A DNA stretch of 64,000 nt from Pseudomonas helmanticensis (GTDB lineage: Bacteria; Pseudomonadota; Gammaproteobacteria; Pseudomonadales; Pseudomonadaceae), in NCBI RefSeq assembly GCF_900182985.1, contig NZ_FXUY01000001.1, positions 868,001 to 932,000 on the forward strand, in the 5' to 3' direction. The position numbers were made by a program, and so were the translations under genes. The notes beneath the pieces were generated by a model. The model had not been told where the DNA came from, did not search any database, and was given only the letters and a program-made list of their open reading frames with translations. Below, piece by piece: positions 24,254-33,011 of this stretch. Position 1 is the stretch's first letter. Every line of letters begins with the position of its first letter.

Positions 24254-25207
24254 TCACACGGGCAGCGATTCTTCCAGCGGTTCGACGGCGCTGCGCAGCG
24301 ATTGCGGCGATTGCCCGAAAGCACGCAGAAACGCCCGGCGCATGCGGTCGCGGTCGCCGAAGCCGGTTTCCGTGGCGATGTTGTCGAGCGAGTGCCGACC
24401 CTGTTCCACCAACAGCCGAGCGCTTTCCAGACGCAGGTTTTCGATGGCTTTGGCCGGTGAGGTGCCGGTTTCGGTGCGGAACACCCGGCTGAACTGGCGC
24501 GGGCTCAGGCACGCGGCGTTGGCCAGATCTTCGCTGCGCAGGTCTTTGCGCAGGTTGCGCCGGGCATAGTCGAGGGCTTGCTGGACGCGGTTGGACGTCG
24601 GGTTGAGCGCGACCAGTTGCGAGTGCTGCGACTGCCCGCCGGCGCGGCGGTGATAGAGCACCAGACTCTGCGCGACGCTACGGGCGAGGGCGGCGCCGTG
24701 GTCCTTTTCGACCATGCCGAGCGTCAAATCGAGCGCGGCGGTCATGCCGGCGGAGGTCCAGATTTTGCCGTCGACGATAAAAATCCGGTCTTCATCGACG
24801 GTGATCTGCGGAAAGTCGCGGCGCAACTCCGCCGCACGCCGCCAGTGCACGGTCGCCCGCCGACCACTGAGCAAACCGGCTTCGGCCAGGGCAAACGCGC
24901 CGACACACAGCGCCCCAACCCGACGCGCACGCGGTTCGACTTCGCGCAAAAACGCGACAACGCCCGCCGGCGTCGATGAGCGATCCATCGCGCCCGCCAC
25001 CAGAATCGTGTCGTACACGGCATTGCTGAACGGTTCGGTGTGCACCGAGGCAAACAGCGAACTGGCGACAGGCCCGCCATGTTCGGACAACACATGAATG
25101 TCGTAGAGCGGCTCGCCAGCACTGCGGTTGGCAAACTCGAAGGCAGACAACGCGGCCAGGCTCATCACCTGGAAATCCTCGCGTATCACTAAGGCCACTT
25201 TCTGCAC
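24254..25207 (-). CDS. GlxA-type AraC-family regulator with DJ-1/PfpI domain
   Basis: This is a 317-residue regulator. The N-terminal DJ-1/PfpI-like domain has the elbow RVGALCVGAFALAEAG with Cys near 101. The C-terminal AraC DNA-binding domain (about 205-310) has two helix-turn-helix units ending in GFGDRDRMRRAFLRAFGQSP. It starts at GTG 25207 with GAGGAG at 9 bp. It faces a divergent Old Yellow Enzyme gene across a region with a perfect palindrome (25247-25267), a likely operator. The effector is unknown; the enzyme partner suggests reactive electrophiles. Confidence 0.9.
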   Translation of the reverse strand: MQKVALVIREDFQVMSLAALSAFEFANRSAGEPLYDIHVLSEHGGPVASSLFASVHTEPFSNAVYDTILVAGAMDRSSTPAGVVAFLREVEPRARRVGALCVGAFALAEAGLLSGRRATVHWRRAAELRRDFPQITVDEDRIFIVDGKIWTSAGMTAALDLTLGMVEKDHGAALARSVAQSLVLYHRRAGGQSQHSQLVALNPTSNRVQQALDYARRNLRKDLRSEDLANAACLSPRQFSRVFRTETGTSPAKAIENLRLESARLLVEQGRHSLDNIATETGFGDRDRMRRAFLRAFGQSPQSLRSAVEPLEESLPV

Positions 25208-25246
25208 GGTGCAACACTCCTCAACGATCGGATGACAGCGGTGATT

Positions 25247-25267
25247 GCGGACAACCAGTCCGCAAAG
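25247..25267. promoter_or_regulatory. Perfect palindrome between glxA-like and alkene reductase genes
   Basis: TTGCGGAC and GTCCGCAA are exact inverted halves with a 5-bp spacer. The position is 40 bp before the regulator start and 132 bp before the reductase start, suitable for joint control. The protein that binds it is not known. Confidence 0.5.
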
Positions 25268-25269
25268 AA

Positions 25270-25292
25270 CGGCCCCGCAGGCCGTTTTTCCC
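25270..25292 (+). terminator. Terminator-like hairpin in the alkene reductase leader
   Basis: AACGGCC-CCGCA-GGCCGTT followed by TTTT on the plus strand, upstream of the reductase gene and with no plus-strand gene before it. It could be an attenuator if transcription starts to its left. Confidence 0.4.
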
Positions 25293-25398
25293 TGCCGACG
25301 GTTTGCCTACAGTGCGCTTCATCCCGCACCCCGTACAAGCCGAAACGGCTTAGATGAGCGATGCAGGCAAACCTTCTTCCTTCAAGCGAGTCACGATC

Positions 25399-26523
25399 AT
25401 GTCCTCACTGTTTTCGGCAATCCATCTTGGGCCTTACACCTTGTCTCACCGCGTTGTCATGGCGCCGCTGACGCGCATGCGTTCCGAAGCGGGCGATCGC
25501 CCCGGTGAACTGATGCAAACCTATTATTCGCAACGCGCTTCGCTGGGCGGCTTTATCGTCTCCGAAGCCACCGTGGTGTCGCCGACTGGCAACGGTTATC
25601 TGGGTTCGCCGGGCCTGTACAACGACGAACAGATCCCCGGCTGGAAAGCCATCACCGAAGCCGTGCACGCCAAGGGCGGGACGATTTTTCTGCAACTGTT
25701 CCATGCCGGCCGACAATCGCATCAGGACATGCAGCCCAACGGCGGGTTGCCCGTCGCACCTTCCGAAGTGGCTTATAACGGCGTGGCTTACACCGCCGAC
25801 GGTTGGGTCACCAGCAGCCCGCATCGCGCTTTGACGGAGACCGAAATCAAGGCATTGGTCGAAGACTTTCGCAGCGCCTCTGCACGGGCACTGCAAGCCG
25901 GGTTCGACGGCGTGGAAATTCATGGCGCCAACGGTTATCTGATCGACCAGTTCCTGCAGGACGGCAGCAATCAGCGCACCGATGGCTACGGTGGCAGCAT
26001 CGAAAACCGCGCGCGGTTTTTACTGGAGATCACCGAAGCTGCGATTTCCGTGTGGGGCAGTCAGCGAGTGGCGGTGCGCGTGGGGCCGAGCGGCACCTTC
26101 GGCGACATGAAGGACAGCGATCCAAAGGCCTTGTTTACCTACGTGGTGCAAAGGCTGGATAGCCTCGACCTGGCTTATCTGCACTTGATCGAACCGCGCG
26201 TACTGGGCAACGTCATCGATGACAGCAAGGACCAGGCTCCGGTCGCGTCGCAGCTGATGCGCCAGCACTATCGCGGGTTGATTATTGCAGCGGGTGGTTT
26301 TACCGCGCAGTCAGCAGAGGCGATCCTGCAAGCCGGGGACGCCGATATGGTGGCGTTTGGTCGGGACTTTATTGCTAACCCGGATTTGCCTGAGCGTTTG
26401 CGTCGTGAGTGGCCGCTCAATGACTACGACCGCGACACCTTCTACGGCGGTACTGCGCGCGGCTACACGGACTATCCGACTTTTGTGCCAGAACGGGCCA
26501 AGGGCGTTACCGCTGAGGCTTAA
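25399..26523 (+). CDS. Alkene reductase, Old Yellow Enzyme family (NemA/XenB-like)
   Basis: This is a 374-residue FMN-dependent ene-reductase that reduces activated C=C bonds and nitro compounds with NAD(P)H. Seen: RVVMAPLTRMRS (FMN contact), LQLFHAGRQSH, GFDGVEIHGANGYLIDQFLQ with the family histidine/asparagine pair, YGGSIENRARFLLEI, and GRDFIANPDLPERL. ATG 25399 gives the family N-terminus MSSLFSAIHLGPYTLSHR; ATG 25354 is upstream in frame but adds an atypical leader. It is divergent from a GlxA-type regulator and followed by a hairpin terminator. Confidence 0.92.
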   Translation: MSSLFSAIHLGPYTLSHRVVMAPLTRMRSEAGDRPGELMQTYYSQRASLGGFIVSEATVVSPTGNGYLGSPGLYNDEQIPGWKAITEAVHAKGGTIFLQLFHAGRQSHQDMQPNGGLPVAPSEVAYNGVAYTADGWVTSSPHRALTETEIKALVEDFRSASARALQAGFDGVEIHGANGYLIDQFLQDGSNQRTDGYGGSIENRARFLLEITEAAISVWGSQRVAVRVGPSGTFGDMKDSDPKALFTYVVQRLDSLDLAYLHLIEPRVLGNVIDDSKDQAPVASQLMRQHYRGLIIAAGGFTAQSAEAILQAGDADMVAFGRDFIANPDLPERLRREWPLNDYDRDTFYGGTARGYTDYPTFVPERAKGVTAEA

Positions 26524-26534
26524 GCAATGAGAGC

Positions 26535-26567
26535 GTGGGCATGCTGTCGTCGAGAGGGCATGCCCAC
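26535..26567 (+). terminator. Hairpin after the alkene reductase gene
   Basis: GTGGGCATGC and GCATGCCCAC form a perfect 10-bp stem, 11 bp after the stop codon, with only a weak CGTTTC tail. Confidence 0.55.
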
Positions 26568-26665
26568 CGTTTCAGGATGAAAACTGTCGAATACCGTGGC
26601 GATTGCCGCAGCGTTGATCGCTTGCGGCAGTTGCCCCTCACTCACACAAGTGCTCAATCGATAAT

Positions 26666-26693
26666 CCTGAAGGGCCAGTCACAGGCCCTTCAG
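26666..26693 (-). terminator. Hairpin terminator after the lipoprotein gene
   Basis: CCTGAAGGGCC and GGCCCTTCAGG form a perfect 11-bp stem. On the minus strand it lies 34 bp after the lipoprotein stop and is followed by ATTATCGATT. Confidence 0.6.
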
Positions 26694-26727
26694 GCACGGC
26701 GCCATTCCGCGCGCTGGCGACTTGGTC

Positions 26728-27201
26728 TCAGCCCTGCGCTTCATCCTTCAAATCATCCAGCGCGTCGATGATTGCCTCATCGCTGTCCGCCATCGCTTCT
26801 TGCATGTCTTTGGTGATGGTGGTCTGGATGGTCATGACTTTTTCAGCCAGATCGCGACCTTTTTTCGAGGTCAGGATGATCGCCATGGCCTGCTCGGGAT
26901 GCTGGTTGGCGCGAATCATCAGGTCGAGTTCGTCGTTGTCGAAGTGGTCGGCGTAGATCTCGACGACCTTGTCCTTCAAGTCTTCGGGATCGATGTTTTC
27001 GCGCACGACGTTGCGAATCTGCTCGCGCTCAAGCATCGGGTAGCGCGAGGCGTAAGCGGTGGAGACCATCTCGACCATGCTGCCATATTGCTTGGTCATG
27101 CCACTGGCCTCGACCAGTTCCTGCGCCTTGTCCTTACTGCCACCACAGCCGGCCAGCGCCGTTGCCAGCAACACGGCCAGGGTGATTTTTTTCATGCTCA
27201 T
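26728..27201 (-). CDS. DUF2059-like lipoprotein
   Basis: This is a 157-residue exported lipoprotein: MSMKKITLAVLLATALAGCG with lipobox LAGC. The mature part is helical and acidic (AQELVEASGMTKQY, then IRANQHPEQAMAIILTSKKG), resembling DUF2059 proteins, whose function is unknown. Three ATGs are clustered (27207, 27201, 27195). AAGGA is at 9 bp from 27201 and only 3 bp from 27207, so 27201 is chosen. A small membrane protein gene lies 38 bp upstream on the same strand and is likely co-transcribed. Confidence 0.75.
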   Translation of the reverse strand: MSMKKITLAVLLATALAGCGGSKDKAQELVEASGMTKQYGSMVEMVSTAYASRYPMLEREQIRNVVRENIDPEDLKDKVVEIYADHFDNDELDLMIRANQHPEQAMAIILTSKKGRDLAEKVMTIQTTITKDMQEAMADSDEAIIDALDDLKDEAQG

Positions 27202-27239
27202 GAGCATTGGTCCTTGAAAGATTTTGAAGTGCAGAAGGC

Positions 27240-27461
27240 TTAGCGGCGACTCAGCGCGTAGGCGCCGGCGATGATCACCAGTACGACACCGCCGATGAAT
27301 GCGCCGAGCGCCGGGAACATCGCCGCTGGCCACATCAGGCCCCGGCCGAGGTTGTAGAAGAAGCCTGCGTGGGAGTAGATGGAGCTGAACAGCCAGGAGT
27401 AGAGCGCGTAGATCAAGCCGATGACCAGATAACCGGAGATTATCTTTCCTTTGAGCGACAT
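27240..27461 (-). CDS. Small two-helix inner-membrane protein
   Basis: This is a 73-residue protein with two hydrophobic segments (IISGYLVIGLIYALYSWLF and ALGAFIGGVVLVIIAGAYAL) and a positive C-terminus SRR. AAGGAAG is 6 bp before the ATG. No family is recognised. It is upstream of, and probably co-transcribed with, the DUF2059-like lipoprotein, so the two may act together in the envelope. Confidence 0.65.
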   Translation of the reverse strand: MSLKGKIISGYLVIGLIYALYSWLFSSIYSHAGFFYNLGRGLMWPAAMFPALGAFIGGVVLVIIAGAYALSRR

Positions 27462-27618
27462 GACGTCTTCCTTGTGCGGGGGTGAAGCTGGGGATGGATT
27501 TTGAGTAACATACTATTTCAGTAGTGGCACATCAATGGCATTGCTGCACTCATCCGCTCAGCTTCACTCACACAAGCACTTGATAAACCGGTTGTTCCTG
27601 TCTGCAAAAGCCTCGCTG

Positions 27619-28677
27619 TCAGCGCTTCGCCAGATTGTCTTGCTGCTTCCAGGCCTGCTGCAAGAACTCGTTGATCAACGTTGCAACCTGCTGCTGGATA
27701 ACCCCCCGAGGACGCGCAGCCTCGCCATCTCCACAAATGATTCCATCGCCAGGCACGTCTTCTTCAAGCAGTGCCACGGCACCCGGTTTGCACATGGCCA
27801 AAAAGGTGAAATGGCTGGCATCGCGGATCTCGACATACTGCGTTGACGCCTGTGGCAGGCGTTTGGCGAGGTCGGCTGACTCCAGTTGCGCAGGCAGGTC
27901 TTGCGATGGCGCACCGGCAGCGATCACCAGCGCCGGCACCGGCAGCGCTGCCAGGCTTTCACTGGTCATCCCGCGCGAAAAACCGAGGTCAAGGGAAACC
28001 ACGGCGGTGACGCGTTTGTCGCGCAAGTCGCTGGCCAATTGAGTTTTCAGTGCGGGCGTGCTGGCCGGATTGATCTTGTCGTAATTGATGCAACTGGCCA
28101 GTTGCGGATGAACCTTGCAGTCACGCGCAAACAGCTCCGGATCGAACCGCGCACCGGCGATTTCAATGGCCGTCCAGCCACCGAGCGAATGGCCCACCAC
28201 AGCAATCTGGCGCGGTGCGACGGCGCCAAACTTCTGCGGCTGCGAGGTCACCGCCGCAATCGCCCGGCTCAGGTCGCCCGGCCGCTGCCACAACTGCTCG
28301 GCAGCTTGCGGGGTACGGTCATGGGTGGTGGTGCCGGGGTGGTTGACCGCCGCGACGATGTAACCCTGCTGGGCCAACGCACTCGCCAGCCAGCCCTGAT
28401 TGCTCCAGTTGCCCCGATAACCGTGGGAAAGCACCACCAGTGGATGCTCGCCTGCGGTGGGCGGCGCGTCGCGCACGGCGGCATTGCCGACAAACACCAC
28501 GTCATCGGCGATCAATTGGGGTGTGACAGTGGTTTTACCCGGATACCAGACGACCATCTCCAGCGCACGCTCATTGTGCGGGTCGAGGGTCGAGGACTGG
28601 AAACCGATAGCGTTGACGTCAGCGAGCGCGCTGGTGGTCAGGCAGGTTAGAAGCAGGGCACCGAGAGCTGGTTTCAA
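27619..28677 (-). CDS. Secreted alpha/beta hydrolase (dienelactone/PAF-acetylhydrolase-like)
   Basis: This is a 352-residue exported hydrolase. The signal peptide KPALGALLLTCLTTSALA is preceded by a TTG start at 28677 with GGAAG at 9 bp; no in-frame ATG gives a sensible leader. Motifs: LVVLSHGYRGN (oxyanion hole), VVGHSLGGWTAIE (nucleophile Ser), and a late DASHFTF His. It belongs to the 'predicted dienelactone hydrolase' group that also contains bacterial PAF-acetylhydrolases. Paired Cys (DCKVHPQLASC, CGDG) fit periplasmic folding. The substrate is unknown. Confidence 0.85.
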   Translation of the reverse strand: MKPALGALLLTCLTTSALADVNAIGFQSSTLDPHNERALEMVVWYPGKTTVTPQLIADDVVFVGNAAVRDAPPTAGEHPLVVLSHGYRGNWSNQGWLASALAQQGYIVAAVNHPGTTTHDRTPQAAEQLWQRPGDLSRAIAAVTSQPQKFGAVAPRQIAVVGHSLGGWTAIEIAGARFDPELFARDCKVHPQLASCINYDKINPASTPALKTQLASDLRDKRVTAVVSLDLGFSRGMTSESLAALPVPALVIAAGAPSQDLPAQLESADLAKRLPQASTQYVEIRDASHFTFLAMCKPGAVALLEEDVPGDGIICGDGEAARPRGVIQQQVATLINEFLQQAWKQQDNLAKR

Positions 28678-28769
28678 TGAGTGGATCTTCCATGATTGGG
28701 GGGAGGGGTTAGCAATTTGCAACCCGCTGGCAGTGTGCAACACAGTTTGCACACTGCGCTGTAGCTTGC

Positions 28770-29855
28770 TTACGTTGCCAGCGATAGATAAATCGCCAGC
28801 GCTCCCAGCAGGCAAGCCACCAGCGTCGGTGCATAGTGGATGGCTCGCGCCTTTGTGGTTCGCGACGAACTATCGATAGCTTCCAGTGACGACAGCCGCT
28901 GTTCAACGGCGCGAAGCAGAGTTTTCTGCTCAATATTAACCTGCTGCAGCAGACTGATCGTTGCAGATTGCTGCGTTAGTGCAGCCTCCGCCGTCTTGGT
29001 GCGGTCGGTCAATAGGTGCATCTGCCTGGCCAAGTCAGCACGCTCAGCTTCCAGAACATCCACACGGCCGGCAAGTACGCGATTGCAATTGTCGAGCGCT
29101 GGCAGTTGCTGTGAGAAGGCCCCCGTCTTCAGCGCCAGTTCAGTTATCCGTGCATCATCAAGGGTTCGATGCTGTGCGAGTCGACCTGTCTGATCGGTAA
29201 GAACTTTAACGTTGCCTTCCAGTTCCTGGGTGCGCGAAGTTGCCGATTGTTGACTTTGCTCATGCCTGGTCAACTGCGCATTGACAAACTGTTCATGGAT
29301 TTCTTTTTCTTCGCGCCATGCTTCACAGTCAATCATGCGCAGTTCCAGACTATCGACCATGTCTTGCTGTTGTAACTGGTCGCAGACCTGCTGCTGCAAT
29401 TGGTCAAGGAAAGCTTTGACCACGGCTCTCTGATTGCCATCGAGGGTTTTTGTATCTGCCGTGACCATCGCGATTTTGTTGACCAGTGCCTCATTGAATC
29501 CCTGCAGCACCTGGTTTTTCTGGGTCATGACCTTCAACATGACTTGCAGCACTTTCTGGGTGACCACGAGACTGGCGCCCAGTCCCTGAACCAGAATGGC
29601 AAGCTCTTTATCGGTGTTACCTGACAACCCCGAGGTGAGCTGGCCCCACCAGTTCCGGCTCTCCAGACTGTTCATTAGTGAGCTAGCCTGGTCTTTGACT
29701 TCTAAACTCTGGCGTGATGCCCGTTCTATGTCCAGAACCGCCTCTTCAAGGGCTCGCGTGAAGTCCCTGATCTCTTGGTGGTTGGCGGCTGTCAGGATAC
29801 CGTCGGCACGTCGCATTACAGCAGGAAGCCTGGCGGGGGTGTTATGCATGTTCAT
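28770..29855 (-). CDS. Tail-anchored coiled-coil protein, partner of the GIY-YIG protein
   Basis: This is a 361-residue protein without a signal peptide. It is nearly all helical: heptad-rich stretches such as VKAFLDQLQQQVCDQLQQQD and VDVLEAERADLARQMHLL predict long coiled coils. It ends with one hydrophobic segment (YAPTLVACLLGALAIYLSLA), a C-terminal anchor. The start is ATG 29855, 16 bp after the GIY-YIG gene, so the two are co-transcribed. I do not recognise the family. A scaffold or sensor placing the upstream protein at the membrane is a guess. Confidence 0.7.
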   Translation of the reverse strand: MNMHNTPARLPAVMRRADGILTAANHQEIRDFTRALEEAVLDIERASRQSLEVKDQASSLMNSLESRNWWGQLTSGLSGNTDKELAILVQGLGASLVVTQKVLQVMLKVMTQKNQVLQGFNEALVNKIAMVTADTKTLDGNQRAVVKAFLDQLQQQVCDQLQQQDMVDSLELRMIDCEAWREEKEIHEQFVNAQLTRHEQSQQSATSRTQELEGNVKVLTDQTGRLAQHRTLDDARITELALKTGAFSQQLPALDNCNRVLAGRVDVLEAERADLARQMHLLTDRTKTAEAALTQQSATISLLQQVNIEQKTLLRAVEQRLSSLEAIDSSSRTTKARAIHYAPTLVACLLGALAIYLSLAT

Positions 29856-29871
29856 AGGCGTGCTTCTCGAA

Positions 29872-31476
29872 TCAGGAGCGGATAATACGGAGAGTGAGAG
29901 GGTCGATCGCGGCAATGGGCTCATGAATCGACAACGTGCGGGTATAAGTTTCCATCTGTCCCAGAACCATCAGCTCTGACTCGATGTAGCCACCCAGATC
30001 GCCAAACAGCGCCAGTTCGTTTTCTGCGACGATGATGAGTTGCTCACACGCTGCGCGCTCAGCGTTCAGCACCTCCACTTGCCCGTCCTGGAAGGCGATG
30101 ACTGCGTTGATAATGCGGGTCATGAAACCTTGCAGGGCATGAGCTGAAATGCCGAAACCCACGGCAGCGACGGCTGCTGAGATGTAAGGCGCGAATGGGG
30201 CCAAGGCGCCACCTGTCTGTGCTACCAGCCATTTTTCCAGCATCAGGTCGAGCGAATCCCATATCACCAATGATCCGCTAATGATGACGGTTTCACTGAT
30301 TTTGCGGACGAGCTCCTCACGGGGCATCGTCTGCGCCCCTTTGTAGAGCTGCCAGCTGTTGTTGGCCAAATCGAAAAGGTTGCGCGCCAGGTTGTAGATC
30401 TGGCCGATGGTCTTGGACAGGGCGTTGACGATGAACTCGGCAATACCACGCAAGAGCTGTAGCGGGTTTTCCAATACATTGCGCAATACTGCGAGGATCT
30501 TCTTCAACATCCGATCTACGCGCACCTTGATCTTGGCGACGCCTCCACTCAACACGTCTACCAGTTCATCTTTGATGGCTTTGATTGCAGTCGTCGTCAG
30601 TCGCTCGAAGATGTCATAACCAACATTCTTGAAAGCCTCGCCGGCTGCACCGGCCGCTAGAGAAATGGTCGCCCCCGATGTGTCTTTGATCTTCTTCGCT
30701 TCTTGGTTGCTGCGGGTGCCCTGTTCAGTCGCCAGCTCCTCCTTTCTGTTCCTAAGCCTGCCGTCGGACAATGCCGGCTCTCGTTTGGCATCTTCGTCCG
30801 CAGAAGAATTTTTCTCGCTCTTGCTCACGTCCTTGAACTGAGCAAAGTTCTCCCTGATCAGATGGGCTTCCAATGCGGCGGCGGTCTCTTTGGATTCCAT
30901 ATTGATGAACCGGACGGTACAACCGGTTTCCATCACATCGGCGAGTTTGTAAGGCTCTGCTCCAGGTTTCTGCCCCTGCTTGTATTCGTTGAAATGGCCG
31001 GCATTCCAGCGCGATTGCATGTTCTCGCTGTCGCCCACATACACAGGCTTATCGTATTTATCGAAGACAACATAGACGCCGGGGGCGTTGGGCATTTTCT
31101 GCTTGAAATCATCCGGTCGTTGGCCATTCTCGATCGTGAACTTGCCATCGAACTTCAAGGTTGCCAGCGATGAAATGCCATGCGTCAGGCTCTTCTGAAT
31201 CATCTCTTTCCACGCCTGGCCGCGGTTTGCGACCTGCATGACGGACTGGGCCGAAGTCGCTTTCAAAGCTTCTTTAGCCTCGGCACTGAAATCGGTGTGG
31301 TTGGCGTTCGGAGTGGCGTTGCGTTTGTTGCGGTAGCCTGCCACCAACTTGCGGGTCACGTTATCGATAGCGCGATCAACAATCAGGTTGGCCATGGGTG
31401 GCAAGGTCGCCAAGACTGCATCCTGAGGATTCGGGGGCAATATCGTGCTGGAAGGTGCTTGAAGTTCGCTGGCCAC
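29872..31476 (-). CDS. GIY-YIG domain protein with helical C-terminal region
   Basis: It has 534 residues. A GIY-YIG nuclease module is at about 130-215: GVYVVFD (GIY strand, 133), PVYVGDSENM (YIG strand, 146), R156 in SRW, and Glu 203 in LEAHLIRE, the positions of the usual Tyr, Gly, Arg and Glu catalytic set. Before it lie 130 helical residues; after it come a charged linker and a long region with amphipathic and hydrophobic helices (GALAPFAPYISAAVAAVGFG). Start is GTG 31476 with AAGGA at 8 bp. The gene pairs with a tail-anchored coiled-coil gene. DNA cleavage at a membrane, perhaps in defence or competition, is inference only. Confidence 0.75.
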   Translation of the reverse strand: MASELQAPSSTILPPNPQDAVLATLPPMANLIVDRAIDNVTRKLVAGYRNKRNATPNANHTDFSAEAKEALKATSAQSVMQVANRGQAWKEMIQKSLTHGISSLATLKFDGKFTIENGQRPDDFKQKMPNAPGVYVVFDKYDKPVYVGDSENMQSRWNAGHFNEYKQGQKPGAEPYKLADVMETGCTVRFINMESKETAAALEAHLIRENFAQFKDVSKSEKNSSADEDAKREPALSDGRLRNRKEELATEQGTRSNQEAKKIKDTSGATISLAAGAAGEAFKNVGYDIFERLTTTAIKAIKDELVDVLSGGVAKIKVRVDRMLKKILAVLRNVLENPLQLLRGIAEFIVNALSKTIGQIYNLARNLFDLANNSWQLYKGAQTMPREELVRKISETVIISGSLVIWDSLDLMLEKWLVAQTGGALAPFAPYISAAVAAVGFGISAHALQGFMTRIINAVIAFQDGQVEVLNAERAACEQLIIVAENELALFGDLGGYIESELMVLGQMETYTRTLSIHEPIAAIDPLTLRIIRS

Positions 31477-31786
31477 GCATTCTGTCCTTGTTAGTGAGGC
31501 GTTTTGTTTGATGTTTCACAAGAGAAGTGGAGCCAAATCGCGTGGTGGCAATTAGATGGCTAATACGTGGATGGTGACCGGATACGCCAGGCGCGACAAG
31601 CCCCATAAGCAACAGAGACTTCAGGAACGAACGCCCTGAACGAGCGGAACGGTGCCGGGCGCAACCGGGCGCGGGAGGACTTGATAGCAGAGCAAACGCT
31701 AGCGATATCAGCAAACGCCGGGATGAGCAGTGCTGAACAGATGGCGGCGGAGGTTAATCACGCTCTGCCGCAAGTGCCCCTGAATA
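31477..31786. other. Intergenic region upstream of the GIY-YIG operon
   Basis: 310 bp between two minus-strand transcription units. It must contain the GIY-YIG operon promoter and the end of the lipoprotein transcript. I see no clear hairpin, repeat or coding remnant. Confidence 0.4.
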
Positions 31787-32500
31787 TCACTCCACGCACA
31801 GTTTCGGGGTAATAAGGATTTCCCCGGAAGCGTTGGCGCTACTTGTCCCATCGACCTTGTGCGCAGGATCTTTACGACCGCTCCATTCGACGGGATACGG
31901 CCCGGTCGCGGCCAGTATCGTTTGCATGCGAGTCATGAAATCAGCGTCGCTTCGGGCGTAGAAAACCCACTCTCGACGTTGCTCACCGGTCACGGTGCAC
32001 ACCCACTTCGCCAGGCCGTTTTCCGTTGCGGCCGACGTTAGCAAAGCTTCCATTTCATTCATGCGCACCAGATCGCGAGGTCGCGGCAGGAACTTCCGGG
32101 AAGTGTAGTTCCAGCGGACTTTCATCTTGAACGGCAACGCTTGCTGCTCCGCCGCAGAAATTGTGTTGGCAGTGTGGAAGTTCATGGGGCCTGGGATATC
32201 CAGGTAGTCGGAATCCTGTAGAGGGTCCTCGCTCGGCTCGACAAGACGTGCTTGTGTATAAAGACCAGGACCAGTGCCAAGAATGGCCTTGAGTGCCGCA
32301 TCTCTTTCGTCATTACGGTCAACCACACAGTCCTCGTAAGCCGCACTCTGGCTTGGGTCTTCATCCAGGCACGGGTCGCGTTCGACCGGTGGCGGTGGAT
32401 GGGCGCATCCCGTGTTGAGCAGAACTGTTGATGCCAACAGCAGTAGCAGCGGCAAAGTGCGATTAAGGGTGTTTTGGTTGTTGGATTTAATGCGATTCAA
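31787..32500 (-). CDS. Lipoprotein with DUF695-like C-terminal domain
   Basis: This is a 237-residue lipoprotein. A TTG start at 32500 with AAGGAAGG at 7 bp gives a leader with lipobox LLNTGC near residue 32; ATG 32581 would add 27 unlikely residues and touches the upstream stop. The mature N-terminus is proline-rich. The C-terminal region (MNEMEALLTSAATENG...GEQRREWVFYARSDADFM...YPVEWSGRKDP) resembles DUF695, a fold of unknown role. It follows a cytochrome c gene on the same strand, probably in one operon. Confidence 0.65.
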   Translation of the reverse strand: MNRIKSNNQNTLNRTLPLLLLLASTVLLNTGCAHPPPPVERDPCLDEDPSQSAAYEDCVVDRNDERDAALKAILGTGPGLYTQARLVEPSEDPLQDSDYLDIPGPMNFHTANTISAAEQQALPFKMKVRWNYTSRKFLPRPRDLVRMNEMEALLTSAATENGLAKWVCTVTGEQRREWVFYARSDADFMTRMQTILAATGPYPVEWSGRKDPAHKVDGTSSANASGEILITPKLCVE

Positions 32501-32582
32501 AAACGTGCCTTCCTTGGGGGGCGGGGAATAGTTTGGCGACGAGAGGCGTGCCGGAAATGCCTGATTAATGCCGCTTATCAAA

Positions 32583-32960
32583 TCAGCGACTTTTTGAAAT
32601 CACGCTACTCATGTATTGATTCAAGTCGCGAAAGTCTTCAACGCTCCAGGCGTGCGGCGCTATTTTTACGCCGTTCTCGCGCAGGGTCCTCGGAATCAAG
32701 TCGCCATTGGGGCGAAGGATGATCGAGGAGACGATGACCCCCGGATAATCATTCAGGCGTTTCTTGAAGGCGGTTGTTGTCAGGTCAGGTGCCGGCGGCT
32801 GGCTTTTATTTGCCAAGGGGCCTGTTGCCTTGATATCGGCTCCGTGGCACATCGCACATCGCTGCACAAAAAGACTCTTGCCATTGGCGTTATCGGCAAC
32901 GGACAAAGATGTTTGAACAACCGACAGAATTCCAAGCGCCGCGATAAGCAGTACTTTCAT
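32583..32960 (-). CDS. Class I c-type cytochrome, periplasmic
   Basis: This is a 125-residue protein. The signal peptide MKVLLIAALGILSVVQTSLS is followed by one haem site CAMCH (residues 35-39) with a distal Met candidate in the C-terminal half. Only one haem motif is present, as in small monohaem cytochromes. It would shuttle electrons in the periplasm. The next gene downstream is a lipoprotein 82 bp away. The partner oxidase or dehydrogenase cannot be told from this window. Confidence 0.82.
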   Translation of the reverse strand: MKVLLIAALGILSVVQTSLSVADNANGKSLFVQRCAMCHGADIKATGPLANKSQPPAPDLTTTAFKKRLNDYPGVIVSSIILRPNGDLIPRTLRENGVKIAPHAWSVEDFRDLNQYMSSVISKSR

Positions 32961-33011
32961 TTTTTCACGTGTCCTTGTGGCGGACCGGACTATCCGGTCC
33001 GCATTTTACGA

